Shown piece after piece: positions 52,372-61,592 of a stretch of 64,000 nt of DNA. Source of the stretch: Pedobacter africanus (GTDB taxonomy: Bacteria; Bacteroidota; Bacteroidia; Sphingobacteriales; Sphingobacteriaceae). A program made the position numbers and the translations under genes. The stretch covers positions 590,911 to 654,910 of the forward strand of contig NZ_FWXT01000002.1 in the NCBI RefSeq assembly GCF_900176535.1, in the 5' to 3' direction. The notes beneath the pieces were generated by a model. It searched no databases. It was not told where the DNA came from and was given only the letters and a program-made list of their open reading frames with translations. The stretch's first letter is position 1, and each line of letters begins with the position of its first letter.

Positions 52372-53547
52372 ATGAATACAGTAAATCATAAATTGTTACA
52401 AACCTGGCGCTGGTACGGACCATCAGATCCGGTTAGTTTGCAGGATGTAAAACAGGCAGGAGCTACCGGCATTGTTACAGCCCTGCATCATGTTCCCCAT
52501 GGTGAAGTCTGGCCATTGGAAGATATCATAGAAAGAAAATCTATTATTGAAGCAGCCGGACTGCATTGGGCAGTGGTAGAAAGCGTACCTGTACACGAAG
52601 CCATCAAAACCCGGAGAAGCGATGCCGATCATTATATAGAAAATTACAAGACTACATTGAAGAACCTGTCCCAATGTGGTATTAGGACGGTTTGTTATAA
52701 TTTTATGCCAGTGCTTGACTGGACAAGGACACAGCTTGACTTGGTAATGGAAGACGGCTCAAAAGCGCTGTATTTCAACTGGCTAGATCTTGCAGTTTTT
52801 GACCTGTTTATTCTGAAAAGGGAAGGTGCCGACGCCGATTATACGGAAAGCATCCGGAACAGGGCAAAAGATCGTTATGCTTCCATGAATACGGATCAGC
52901 TGAATGAACTAAAAGTGAACGTGCTGATGGGGATTCCTAACGAAAAAGAAATCGAATTGGAAGCTTTACGTGCCAGCATAGAAGAATATAAGTCTATCGG
53001 AATGGAAGGCCTGAAAAAAAACCTCGCCTACTTTTTAAACGGGATCGCAGAGGTGTGTGAAGAAACAGGTGTAAATATGACCATTCACCCCGATGATCCT
53101 CCATATGCAATACTGGGCCTGCCACGAATTGCAAGTACCAAAGAAGATCTGATCAGCATCCTTAAAAGCGTAGACAAACCATTTAATGGCATTTGTTATT
53201 GTACAGGTTCCTTAGGAGCAGGTGTATCAAATGACCTGAAAGATATATTTGAAGCCGTAAAAGAAAGGGTATATTTCCTTCACTTGCGTAACGTAACCAA
53301 AGACGAAGAAGGCAATTTCTACGAAGCCGATCACTTGGGTGGTGATGTGAATATGTATGAAATTATGAAGGCTATTGTTGCGGAAAATGCCCTCAGAGCG
53401 CAACCTATACCCTTCAGACCAGACCATGGTCATCAGATGCTGGATGACTTAAACAAGGTTACCAATCCGGGATACTCCGCAATAGGAAGGTTGCGCGGAC
53501 TGGCAGAGCTGCGCGGACTCGAGCTGGGAATTACAGGCAATTATTAA
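52372..53547 (+). CDS. uxuA: Mannonate dehydratase
   Basis: A 391-residue TIM-barrel enzyme converting D-mannonate to 2-keto-3-deoxygluconate. It begins with TWRWYGPSDPVSL, then GIVTALHHVPHGEVW, and has the metal-binding MTIHPDDPPYAILGLPRI, FLHLRNV and a PDHGHQMLDD segment near the end. Length matches the family. The start is preceded by an ACCAAAT element. With kdgK, eda and the SDR gene it covers fructuronate to pyruvate plus glyceraldehyde 3-phosphate; uronate isomerase (UxaC) is not in this window. Confidence 0.96.
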   Translation: MNTVNHKLLQTWRWYGPSDPVSLQDVKQAGATGIVTALHHVPHGEVWPLEDIIERKSIIEAAGLHWAVVESVPVHEAIKTRRSDADHYIENYKTTLKNLSQCGIRTVCYNFMPVLDWTRTQLDLVMEDGSKALYFNWLDLAVFDLFILKREGADADYTESIRNRAKDRYASMNTDQLNELKVNVLMGIPNEKEIELEALRASIEEYKSIGMEGLKKNLAYFLNGIAEVCEETGVNMTIHPDDPPYAILGLPRIASTKEDLISILKSVDKPFNGICYCTGSLGAGVSNDLKDIFEAVKERVYFLHLRNVTKDEEGNFYEADHLGGDVNMYEIMKAIVAENALRAQPIPFRPDHGHQMLDDLNKVTNPGYSAIGRLRGLAELRGLELGITGNY

Positions 53548-53554
53548 ACTATAA

Positions 53555-54592
53555 CTAAATTCTAGACTGTGATGAAGCCCTTACTTTAATATTTGTAGGC
53601 AACATCACAGTCTCATATCCTTCATCCAATCTTTTTCCTTCAATCATAGCAATCAACTTTTCTGCAGCAAATTGACCGATCTCAAAAGCCGGTTGATGCA
53701 CCGTACTTAAAGGCGGGTTCATGGCATCGGCAAGTTCCGTATTTGTAAATCCTATTAAGGCAACATCTTCAGGGATCTTATAGCCCATTTTATTCAGGAG
53801 CATCAAACATCTCGTGCTGATCTGGTCTGTTGCCGTAAAAATTGCATCCGGCCTGTCTTTTAACCCCATATAATACTTAATGGCCTGCTCCAAATCTTCA
53901 TTTAATTTATTGGTGTCCGTATAATTGCAAGAGCGCAACAACTCTGGCCGGTACTTAATCCCGCTATCTGCCAGGGCCTGTTTGTATCCATTCAGACGAT
54001 CTGTAGCAATACTCAATATGGTATTCGTATTCAAATGTGCAATGTTTTTATAGCCATTGTCAATCAGGTGCCTGGTTGCATCGTATGCTCCCTTAAAATT
54101 ATCCGCGCCAACCTTGTGCGTGTTGATCTGATCAATAAGTCTGTCGAAAAGTACAATCGGCAAGCCAGCGTCCTGCAAGGAGACCAGGTAACTAAAATTA
54201 ATGGTTTCATAAGCAGGGGAGATCAGAATGCCGTCTACTCCACCAGCATATAGCAGCTCTATACATGCACTTTCCTGCTTCTCCGACTCTTTGCTTTGCA
54301 TAATGATAATCTGGTAAGATTTTTCAGTACTGGCCTTATGGATGCCATCGAGCATCTGTGCAATGACATTGTTGTCAAGTGAACACACTACAACGCCAAT
54401 CGACCTGCTTTTACCTTCCTTTAAGCCTTTTGCCATTCTATTGGGAGAGTAATGATGCTTTTTAGCATAATCCAAAACCTTTTGTTTGGTTTCTGCACCA
54501 ATTTCATGACTATCATTTAATGCTTTAGAAATTGTAGAAATAGATAAATTTAGCGCTTTGGCAATATCTCTTAATGTGACGCTGTTGTTCAT
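53555..54592 (-). CDS. LacI family transcriptional regulator
   Basis: A 345-residue regulator from the ATG at 54592. Helix-turn-helix TLRDIAKALNLSISTISKALN and a hinge region (HYSPNRMAKGLKEG) precede the effector-binding domain (SIGVVVCSLDNNVIAQMLDG onward). It is convergent with uxuA, with only 7 bases between. The most likely operators are the 19-base elements near 33975 and 51432. An 11-base inverted repeat is embedded in its last codons. The inducer is probably a hexuronate-pathway intermediate, by context. Confidence 0.9.
   Translation of the reverse strand: MNNSVTLRDIAKALNLSISTISKALNDSHEIGAETKQKVLDYAKKHHYSPNRMAKGLKEGKSRSIGVVVCSLDNNVIAQMLDGIHKASTEKSYQIIIMQSKESEKQESACIELLYAGGVDGILISPAYETINFSYLVSLQDAGLPIVLFDRLIDQINTHKVGADNFKGAYDATRHLIDNGYKNIAHLNTNTILSIATDRLNGYKQALADSGIKYRPELLRSCNYTDTNKLNEDLEQAIKYYMGLKDRPDAIFTATDQISTRCLMLLNKMGYKIPEDVALIGFTNTELADAMNPPLSTVHQPAFEIGQFAAEKLIAMIEGKRLDEGYETVMLPTNIKVRASSQSRI
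53564..53613. terminator. Inverted repeat in the 3' end of lacI, facing uxuA
   Basis: AGACTGTGATG (53564-53574) and its exact complement (53603-53613) enclose a 28-base loop. Both arms are inside the lacI coding end. It may terminate the uxuA transcript, but no T tract follows. Confidence 0.4.
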
Positions 54593-54769
54593 ACGCATTC
54601 CTCTTTGAATAGAAATACAAATTTGCAATTATAAACCCATAAACTTCTATTGTTAATTTTTTTCTTGATCAGCGAGAATTAAAATATTGAATAACTGTAC
54701 ATTAAATAACTCATAACTAGAAGTTGACAAATGAATGATACACACTTCAATAAGTGTTCATAAATTTGC

Positions 54770-54781
54770 TTAACGGTGTTA
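54770..54781. promoter_or_regulatory. TetR operator copy 1
   Basis: TTAACGGTGTTA is the exact reverse complement of 55462-55473. It follows the form TTAAC-N3-GTTAA with one mismatch at the end and lies 28 bases upstream of the TetR start. Confidence 0.65.
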
Positions 54782-54809
54782 GATTATTTACACGGCTTAA
54801 TTAAATGTA

Positions 54810-55409
54810 ATGGGAAGTAAAGAACGTATACAAAGGCTTAAAGAAGACACGAGGACAAACATCCTCGATGCTGCCTTAAAGATCGTTAAGGAAGAGGGCT
54901 GGCAGGCATTAAGCATGAGAAAAATTGCAGATAAGATTGAATACACTGCACCCATCATATATGAATATTTTCACAATAAAGATGGAATACTCCTTGAACT
55001 TACAAGGCAGGGCTATGTTATTTTAGGTAAAAAAGTTAAAGCAGCCAAAAAAGCCCAGGAACATACAGCAGACCAGCTTGAAGCGATGTGGATTGCCTAT
55101 TGGAACTTTGCTTTTAAATACAAGGAATTTTATCAGCTGATGTACGGTGTAGATATGGTATGTTGTGATCAAAAGAAATCAATGCCAGAAATTGAATTTT
55201 TAGACAATCTCTTTTTTGATACCATTAAAGATCTGATGAAAGGTGAAAGTCCTGAAGAAAACCGGGTGTGCAGAAAATATTATACCTTCTGGTCAATTGT
55301 ACATGGGTTAATCTCCATAAACCTGGTCAACAAAGGAAGGGATGAAGCAATGAACCAGCATATATTAAAAGACGCATTAAAAGGAATTATAAAATACATC
55401 AACGATTAA
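54810..55409 (+). CDS. TetR/AcrR family transcriptional regulator
   Basis: A 199-residue repressor. The N-terminal domain contains TRTNILDAALKIVKEEGW and helix-turn-helix SMRKIADKIEYTAPIIYEYFHNKDG. The C-terminal half is a helical ligand-binding domain with two Cys at DMVCCDQ. It precedes the efflux operon on the same strand, separated by its own terminator. The matching inverted repeats at its promoter and at the pump promoter support autoregulation and control of the pump. Confidence 0.93.
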   Translation: MGSKERIQRLKEDTRTNILDAALKIVKEEGWQALSMRKIADKIEYTAPIIYEYFHNKDGILLELTRQGYVILGKKVKAAKKAQEHTADQLEAMWIAYWNFAFKYKEFYQLMYGVDMVCCDQKKSMPEIEFLDNLFFDTIKDLMKGESPEENRVCRKYYTFWSIVHGLISINLVNKGRDEAMNQHILKDALKGIIKYIND

Positions 55410-55419
55410 AAAGCAGATC

Positions 55420-55448
55420 AGGGGCTTTCAATACCAAAGCCTTTTTTT
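55420..55448 (+). terminator. Intrinsic terminator after TetR gene
   Basis: GGCTTT (55423-55428) pairs with AAAGCC (55436-55441), extended by wobble and A-T pairs, with seven T (55442-55448). Confidence 0.8.
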
Positions 55449-55460
55449 GTTAACATCTAT

Positions 55461-55473
55461 TTAACACCGTTAA
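55461..55473. promoter_or_regulatory. TetR operator copy 2
   Basis: TTAACACCGTTAA has perfect 5-base arms (TTAAC/GTTAA). Its last 12 bases are the reverse complement of the site before the tetR gene. It lies upstream of the membrane-fusion gene. Confidence 0.7.
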
Positions 55474-55547
55474 ATTACTTATATACGTTATATCATAAAC
55501 TATTAAACTAAATGACATGAAATATAAATTCTCTTACCCTCAATCAC

Positions 55548-55560
55548 TTAACACTGTTAA
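55548..55560. promoter_or_regulatory. TetR operator copy 3
   Basis: TTAACACTGTTAA differs from copy 2 at one spacer base, and the following AAATTAC is also shared. It lies between the two possible starts (55517 and 55577) of the membrane-fusion gene. Confidence 0.65.
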
Positions 55561-55576
55561 ATTACCTAATATCGTT

Positions 55577-56707
55577 ATGAAAACAACTGCTTTACTTTTA
55601 GCTACAATGCTGATATACGCCTGTTCAGGCAACAAGCCACAGGCTACAGCACCTCCGGTACCGGGATTGCCTGTATCTACAGTCAGTCAAAGTTCTGAAA
55701 CTACCTTTCTCGAATACCCTGCCGCTATTCAGGGAGCTGCCGATCTGGAAATAAGACCTCAGGTTGCAGGTGCACTCGATAGGGTGTTCATCAACGAAGG
55801 CCAATATGTAGCTGCCGGCCAGCCTCTATTTAAAATCAATGAACAACCATTCCTTGAGGCTTTAAATACAGCTAAGGCAAGTCTCAGTGCTGCAGAAGCC
55901 GCAATATTGAATGCACAACTGGAGGTCGACAAATTAGTCCCGCTTGTTCAGAACAAAGTGGTTTCCGATGTGCAGCTGAAAACTGCAAAAGCAACACTTC
56001 AGATCGCAAAAGCAAACGCGGCACAGGCCAAAGCAGGAGTTGCGGCAGCTCAAATCAACCTTGCCTATACGATCATTAAAGCGCCCGTTAGTGGCTATAT
56101 CGGTTTATTGCCTAAAAAACAGGGGAGCTTAGTATCTCCTTCAGATACTGCACCTTTAACCCAACTATCTGATGTTCATGAAGTGCGTGTATATTTTTCC
56201 TTAGGCGAGGATGATTTTATTGACTTCAATAGCAAATATAGTGGTAAAACGCTTACAGAGCGAATTAAAAATGTGCCGAGTGTTGCGCTTGTGCTGGCCG
56301 ATCAATCTGTTTATCCTCAGGAGGGAAAAATTGACATGGTAGACGGGCAGTTCGATAAACAAACCGGTGCAATTACCTTGAGAGCAAGCTTTCCAAATGC
56401 GCAGGGACTGTTACGTTCCGGAAATACGGGTAAAATACGCATCAGTATGGAACACAAAAATGCCTTGATCGTGCCGCAATCTGCCACCGTTGAAATGCAG
56501 GACAAAATATTTGTATTTACAGTGGCAGACAGCAATAAGGTGAAAAAAATGCCCATTTCAATTATCGGTAAAAGTGGTACAAATTACCTGGTTAAGGAAG
56601 GGGTAAAAAGCGGGGACCAGATTGTGTTGAGCGGACTTGACCGTCTGCAGGAAGGCCAGGAGATCCGTCCGGAGAAACCAACAAATAAAGTCGCCAGATT
56701 AAATTAA
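55577..56707 (+). CDS. RND efflux periplasmic adaptor (AcrA-like)
   Basis: A 376-residue membrane-fusion lipoprotein from ATG 55577 (signal ALLLATMLIYAC, lipid Cys13). Barrel-sandwich halves flank a helical hairpin (about 60-150, Ala-rich, LNTAKASLSAAEAAIL), then beta-barrel and membrane-proximal domains. A Met at 55517 would add 20 residues with no signal-peptide sense, and a third operator copy lies in between, so I prefer the later start. It is the first gene of a three-gene pump operon; the RND gene follows 18 bases on. Confidence 0.9.
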   Translation: MKTTALLLATMLIYACSGNKPQATAPPVPGLPVSTVSQSSETTFLEYPAAIQGAADLEIRPQVAGALDRVFINEGQYVAAGQPLFKINEQPFLEALNTAKASLSAAEAAILNAQLEVDKLVPLVQNKVVSDVQLKTAKATLQIAKANAAQAKAGVAAAQINLAYTIIKAPVSGYIGLLPKKQGSLVSPSDTAPLTQLSDVHEVRVYFSLGEDDFIDFNSKYSGKTLTERIKNVPSVALVLADQSVYPQEGKIDMVDGQFDKQTGAITLRASFPNAQGLLRSGNTGKIRISMEHKNALIVPQSATVEMQDKIFVFTVADSNKVKKMPISIIGKSGTNYLVKEGVKSGDQIVLSGLDRLQEGQEIRPEKPTNKVARLN

Positions 56708-56725
56708 CCAATAAAACTCAATACA

Positions 56726-59700
56726 ATGTTTAAAATATTCATTCAGCGTCCGGTACTGGCCACAGTGATTTCCATTCTACTGGTTATCCTTGGCGTACTG
56801 GGCTTAACTAAACTGCCCCTGCAACAATTTCCGGATATCGCACCACCATCTGTATTGGTAACGGCAGTATATCCTGGTGCCAATGCCGAAACTGTGCTGA
56901 GGTCAGTAGCCCCATCTCTTGAAGAATCTATTAATGGGGTCGAAAACATGAGCTATATGAGCTCAACAGCAAGTAACGATGGTTCGCTTGCCATAACGGT
57001 ATATTTTAAGCTGGGCACAGATCCGGATCAGGCAGCGGTAAACGTACAGAACAGGGTAGCGCAGGCCACCAGTCAGCTCCCTGCCGAAGTGGTACAACAG
57101 GGTATCATTACAGCCAAACAACAAAACAGCTTTATTATGGCTATCGGTATGTATACAGAGGATGAAAGCAAATACGATCAGACTTTTGTAGCCAACTATG
57201 CCCAGATCAATATCATACCGGAAATCAAAAGGATTCCTGGTGTTGGTGCCGCAAGCATATTTGGCGGTGTCAAAGACTACTCCATGCGCGTTTGGCTTAA
57301 TCCTACCCAGATGTCGGCCTATAAGGTGACACCAAATGAAATCATGGCTGCCATTCAGGATAAAAGTCTCGAGGCCGCCCCAGGCAGATTTGGAGAAAAG
57401 AGCAAAGAGGTATTTGAATATGTAATCAAATACAAAGGTAAACTATCCAAACCCGAGGAGTATGAAAATATAGCTATACGGGCCAACTCAGATGGCTCTA
57501 TATTAAGGCTTAAAGATGTGGCCAGAATCGAATTTGGTGCTTATTCTTATTCCAGTCTTACCCGCCTGAACGGAAAAAAGGGGATAGTAATAGGCGTTAT
57601 TCAATTGGCAGGTACCAATGCCAATGAAATTCAGGTTTCCATAAACAAACTCATGGAGAAAGCTGCAAAAGACTTCCCTGACGGTATTAAACAGAACATC
57701 TTTTACAGTACCAAAGTAGCACTAGATCAATCCATAGAACAAGTGCAGCACACGCTGATCGAAGCATTTATACTGGTTTTTATTGTTGTATTCCTATTCC
57801 TGCAGGACTTCAGGTCTACACTAATCCCTGCAATTGCGGTTCCGGTAGCCATATTGGGTACGTTCTTCTTCATGCAGCTGTTCGGGTTCTCTATTAACCT
57901 CTTAACACTCTTTGCATTGGTACTTGCCATAGGCATTGTGGTCGACGATGCCATCGTAGTGGTAGAAGCCGTTCATGCCAAAATGGAACACAAACGGCTC
58001 TCACCTAAAGTGGCTACCACAGAAGCCATGCACGAAATCACGGGGGCAATTGTATCCATTACACTGGTAATGGCCGCTGTATTTCTTCCTGTTGGCTTTA
58101 TGGAAGGCTCAACCGGCGTATTCTACAGGCAGTTCGCATTTACTATGGCTATTGCAATTGTGATTTCAGCTGTCAATGCTTTAACTTTGAGTCCGGCCCT
58201 GGCTGCACTTTTCCTAAAGGATACTCATGTAAATGAAGGCCATACAACTGCAAAAACCGGGTTTAAAGAAAGGTTTTTTACCGGTTTTAACAGAAGTTTC
58301 AACTCGCTTACCAACAGATACCTGGGAGGACTTAAATTTCTGATCAGGAATAAGTGGGTCAGTCTTGGTGGATTGGCACTCATTACACTGGGAACCATCT
58401 GGATGGTAAAAACAACACCATCAGGCTTCATCCCTACAGAAGATCAGGGTTTTATTGCAATTGCGGTTTCAACACCTTCCGGAACTTCGCTGGATGGGAC
58501 TTCAAAAGTAATGGCGCAAGCCGAAACTGAACTTAAAGCTTTGCAGTCCTCAGGTTTTGTGACTTCACTTCCAGGTTTTAACCTGCTCACCAATTCAACA
58601 AGTCCCTCTGCTGCCGTGGTTTTCGTGTTGCTGAAACCAACCAAAGAAAGGGGCGAGGTAAAAGACATCAATGCCATCATGGATGTGGTTCGGGGCAAGC
58701 TGGCAGGTATTACAGGGGGGAGTTTCTTTGTATTCAGTTTCCCTACTGTTCCCGGCTTCAGCAATGTTGAGGCACTGGACCTGGTACTGCAGGATAAAAC
58801 AGGAGGAAAACTCGACAAGTTCAGCGGTATTGCCAATAACTTTATCGGAGAATTAATGAAACGTAAAGAAATCGCCGTTGCTTTTACCAGCTTTAAAGCA
58901 GATTACCCGCAATTACAACTGGAGGTGAACGACGAAAAGGCCGATCAGCTTGGCGTGAGCGTTAAAGACATTCTCCAAACCATGCAAACCTATTTTGGTA
59001 GTGCACAGGCTTCCGATTTTAACCGCTTTGGAAAATACTACAGAGTAGTAGTCCAGGCCGATGTGGACGACAGGGCAGATCCCTCTTCAATTGATAAGGT
59101 ATTTGTTAAGAACAAAGCAGGTGAAATGGTACCTATCAAAACGCTTGTAAAGTTAACACGTGTCTACGGTTCAGAAACGGCATCACGTTACAACCTGTTC
59201 AATTCCATACAGGTGAACGCAATCCCTAAACCCGGATTCAGTTCAGGTGATGCAATCAAGGCGATAGAAGAGGTAGCAACCCAGCAGTTGCCGGCAGGCT
59301 ATGCTTACGAATTCTCTGGACAGACTCGGGAAGAGATTTCATCTGGCGGACAATCTGTAGTTATTTTCATGTTATGTCTGCTGTTTATATATTTCCTGTT
59401 AGCTGCTCAATATGAGAGTTATATCCTCCCACTGGCAGTTATACTTTCTATTCCTACCGGTATATTCGGGGTATTTGTAGCCATAGGTTTAACCGGAATT
59501 GAAAACAACATTTATGTTCAGGTGGCTTTGATCATGCTCATCGGCTTGCTTGCCAAAAATGCAATTCTTATTGTTGAATTTGCTGTACAGCGAAGAAGGG
59601 CAGGCCAAACACTAATTGCAGCCGCTCTGGAAGCTGCAAAATTGAGGTTAAGGCCAATTATCATGACTTCTCTGGCCTTCGTTGTTGGTTTATTTCCAAT

Positions 59701-59920
59701 GAGTATAGCTACCGGGCCTTCAGCACAGGGTAACCATTCCATTAGCATCGGTGCTGCCGGAGGGATGCTTTCCGGTGTAGTATTGGGCTTGTTTATCATT
59801 CCTGTTTTGTTTGTCGCATTCCAGTACCTGCAGGAAAAAGTAAAAGGAAAACAAGATACAGCTGGTTCAGATCATCAGCCCGTAGCTGTAAAGGTAGAGT
59901 CAGACATTATTTATTCTTAA
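56726..59920 (+). CDS. RND efflux transporter (AcrB-like, HAE1 family)
   Basis: A 1064-residue proton-driven pump with two sets of six membrane helices. It starts MFKIFIQRPVLATVISILLV, and the fourth helix has IVVDDAIVVVEAV with the proton-relay Asp407-Asp408, numbering equal to AcrB. The QFAFTMAIAIVISAVNALTLSPAL block and the C-terminal SIGAAGGMLSGVVLGL are typical of HAE1. Large periplasmic loops follow helices 1 and 7. Substrates are hydrophobic or amphiphilic, but cannot be named. Confidence 0.96.
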   Translation: MFKIFIQRPVLATVISILLVILGVLGLTKLPLQQFPDIAPPSVLVTAVYPGANAETVLRSVAPSLEESINGVENMSYMSSTASNDGSLAITVYFKLGTDPDQAAVNVQNRVAQATSQLPAEVVQQGIITAKQQNSFIMAIGMYTEDESKYDQTFVANYAQINIIPEIKRIPGVGAASIFGGVKDYSMRVWLNPTQMSAYKVTPNEIMAAIQDKSLEAAPGRFGEKSKEVFEYVIKYKGKLSKPEEYENIAIRANSDGSILRLKDVARIEFGAYSYSSLTRLNGKKGIVIGVIQLAGTNANEIQVSINKLMEKAAKDFPDGIKQNIFYSTKVALDQSIEQVQHTLIEAFILVFIVVFLFLQDFRSTLIPAIAVPVAILGTFFFMQLFGFSINLLTLFALVLAIGIVVDDAIVVVEAVHAKMEHKRLSPKVATTEAMHEITGAIVSITLVMAAVFLPVGFMEGSTGVFYRQFAFTMAIAIVISAVNALTLSPALAALFLKDTHVNEGHTTAKTGFKERFFTGFNRSFNSLTNRYLGGLKFLIRNKWVSLGGLALITLGTIWMVKTTPSGFIPTEDQGFIAIAVSTPSGTSLDGTSKVMAQAETELKALQSSGFVTSLPGFNLLTNSTSPSAAVVFVLLKPTKERGEVKDINAIMDVVRGKLAGITGGSFFVFSFPTVPGFSNVEALDLVLQDKTGGKLDKFSGIANNFIGELMKRKEIAVAFTSFKADYPQLQLEVNDEKADQLGVSVKDILQTMQTYFGSAQASDFNRFGKYYRVVVQADVDDRADPSSIDKVFVKNKAGEMVPIKTLVKLTRVYGSETASRYNLFNSIQVNAIPKPGFSSGDAIKAIEEVATQQLPAGYAYEFSGQTREEISSGGQSVVIFMLCLLFIYFLLAAQYESYILPLAVILSIPTGIFGVFVAIGLTGIENNIYVQVALIMLIGLLAKNAILIVEFAVQRRRAGQTLIAAALEAAKLRLRPIIMTSLAFVVGLFPMSIATGPSAQGNHSISIGAAGGMLSGVVLGLFIIPVLFVAFQYLQEKVKGKQDTAGSDHQPVAVKVESDIIYS

Positions 59921-59932
59921 AACACATAAAAT

Positions 59933-61342
59933 ATGAAACCATATTTCAATGTATTGGCACTATTACTGGTTGTATTGCTGCTTAATGCATGTAAAATATC
60001 AAAAGACATACAGTTACCTAAAGCGGCTGTTCCCGAAAATTTCAGAGATGCAAAAGGTGCCGACTCTGCAAGTATAGCAACACGCGCAATTCATGATTTT
60101 TTTACAGAACCGGAATTGCAGCGTCTTGTTGATACCGCACTGGTTAAAAACTACGATCTTCAACTTGCGCTGAAGAACATTGAATCTGCACAGCAGCTAT
60201 TTAAACAGGCAAAATCAGGCAACGTACCGCAGTTAAACCTTCAGGTTACAGCCAGTTCAAGCAGACCATCAGACAACAGCGTTAACGGCCTCAGTACCAG
60301 CGAGTTTTTAAAAACATCACATATCGAAGATTTCAACGCAAACCTTGGCCTAAGCTGGGAAGCAGATATCTGGGGTAAAATAAAAGAGCGGAAGCAGGCG
60401 GCATTGGCCACTTATCTTCAGACCGAAGAAGCCAGAAAAGCGATTCAGACCAGACTGGTGGCCAATGTTGCCCAGGGCTATTACAGATTGCTGATGATGG
60501 ATGCGCAGCTGGACATTGCTAAAAAAAACCTTGCATTAAGCGATAGCACATTAAATATCATCACCATGCAGTTTAATGCAGGACAGGTGACTTCACTGGC
60601 CATACAGCAGGCAAAAGCACAGCAATTGGTTGCGGCACAGCTCATACCCCGTTTAGAGCAGGACATAACCATCCAGGAAAATGCCCTGAGTGTACTTACA
60701 GGTCGCTTACCAGCAAGTGTTGCCAGACTGGCCAGCCTTGGAAAAGCCGCTTTGCCTGATCAGCTGTCGGCTGGTTTCCCTTCGGCAATGGTAAGCAGAA
60801 GACCCGACGTAAAAAGTGCTGAGCTGGCATTGGCCCTGGCAAATGCCCGGGTAGGGGTCGCTAAAGCAAGTATGTACCCTTCCTTAAACATTACAGCAAG
60901 TAGCGGGCTCAACTCATTTAAAGCCAGCAATTGGTTTAACATACCTGCCTCATTATTTGGGATAGTAGCAGGAGGAATTACGCAGCCTTTACTTCAAAAA
61001 CGGGAACTGAAAACTCAATATGAGCTGGCTAAAATAGAGCGCGAAAAAAGTGTGATCCAATTCCGCCAGTCGGTACTTTACGCCGTTTCTGAAGTTTCTG
61101 ATGAACTGATCAAAATAGAAAAACTACAGCAGCAATACGACATTTCCAAAGCCCGGGTAACTGCTTTGCAGCAGGCAGTCCAAAATGCAGGCTTGTTGTT
61201 CAAAAGCGGAATGGCCACTTATCTTGAAGTCATCACTGCCCAAAGCAATTCCCTGCAAAGCGAGCTTGAACTGGCATCCATAAAAACAGCACAGTTGAAT
61301 GCAGCCGTAGAACTTTACCGGACACTTGGAGGGGGATTATAA
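59933..61342 (+). CDS. Outer-membrane efflux lipoprotein (NodT/OprM family)
   Basis: A 469-residue TolC-type channel lipoprotein (signal ending LLLNAC, lipid Cys20). Two repeats of long helical OEP domains follow; SWEADIWGKIKERKQAALA and GMATYLEVITAQSNSLQSELELA are the conserved blocks, and SRRPDVKSAELALALANARVG begins the second repeat. It completes the tripartite pump with the genes upstream, 12 bases from the RND stop. A hairpin follows the gene. Confidence 0.95.
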   Translation: MKPYFNVLALLLVVLLLNACKISKDIQLPKAAVPENFRDAKGADSASIATRAIHDFFTEPELQRLVDTALVKNYDLQLALKNIESAQQLFKQAKSGNVPQLNLQVTASSSRPSDNSVNGLSTSEFLKTSHIEDFNANLGLSWEADIWGKIKERKQAALATYLQTEEARKAIQTRLVANVAQGYYRLLMMDAQLDIAKKNLALSDSTLNIITMQFNAGQVTSLAIQQAKAQQLVAAQLIPRLEQDITIQENALSVLTGRLPASVARLASLGKAALPDQLSAGFPSAMVSRRPDVKSAELALALANARVGVAKASMYPSLNITASSGLNSFKASNWFNIPASLFGIVAGGITQPLLQKRELKTQYELAKIEREKSVIQFRQSVLYAVSEVSDELIKIEKLQQQYDISKARVTALQQAVQNAGLLFKSGMATYLEVITAQSNSLQSELELASIKTAQLNAAVELYRTLGGGL

Positions 61343-61365
61343 GGGGGATTTATTGCGCATCACAC

Positions 61366-61396
61366 AATTGTTACCGGCCCAAAACCGGTAACAATT
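61366..61396 (+). terminator. Hairpin after the efflux operon
   Basis: AATTGTTACCGG (61366-61377) and its exact complement (61385-61396) form a 12-base stem with a 7-base loop. The tail after it is only weakly T-rich. Confidence 0.65.
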
Positions 61397-61592
61397 ATGC
61401 TTCAAAACCAGGATCCTGAAACCCAAAAATGCCAGTTAATAAAAAAATGAGCAGGTAGCTAAGGTTGACAGTCCTGGTTTTGCCCGTTAATCATTGTTCT
61501 TTCCTTATGCTCTATAGAAATCATCGGGATTTTGAATTATTGAAAAAATGATATGTTTGCAACAGATAACTAAACAGATCTTATAAAAAACA

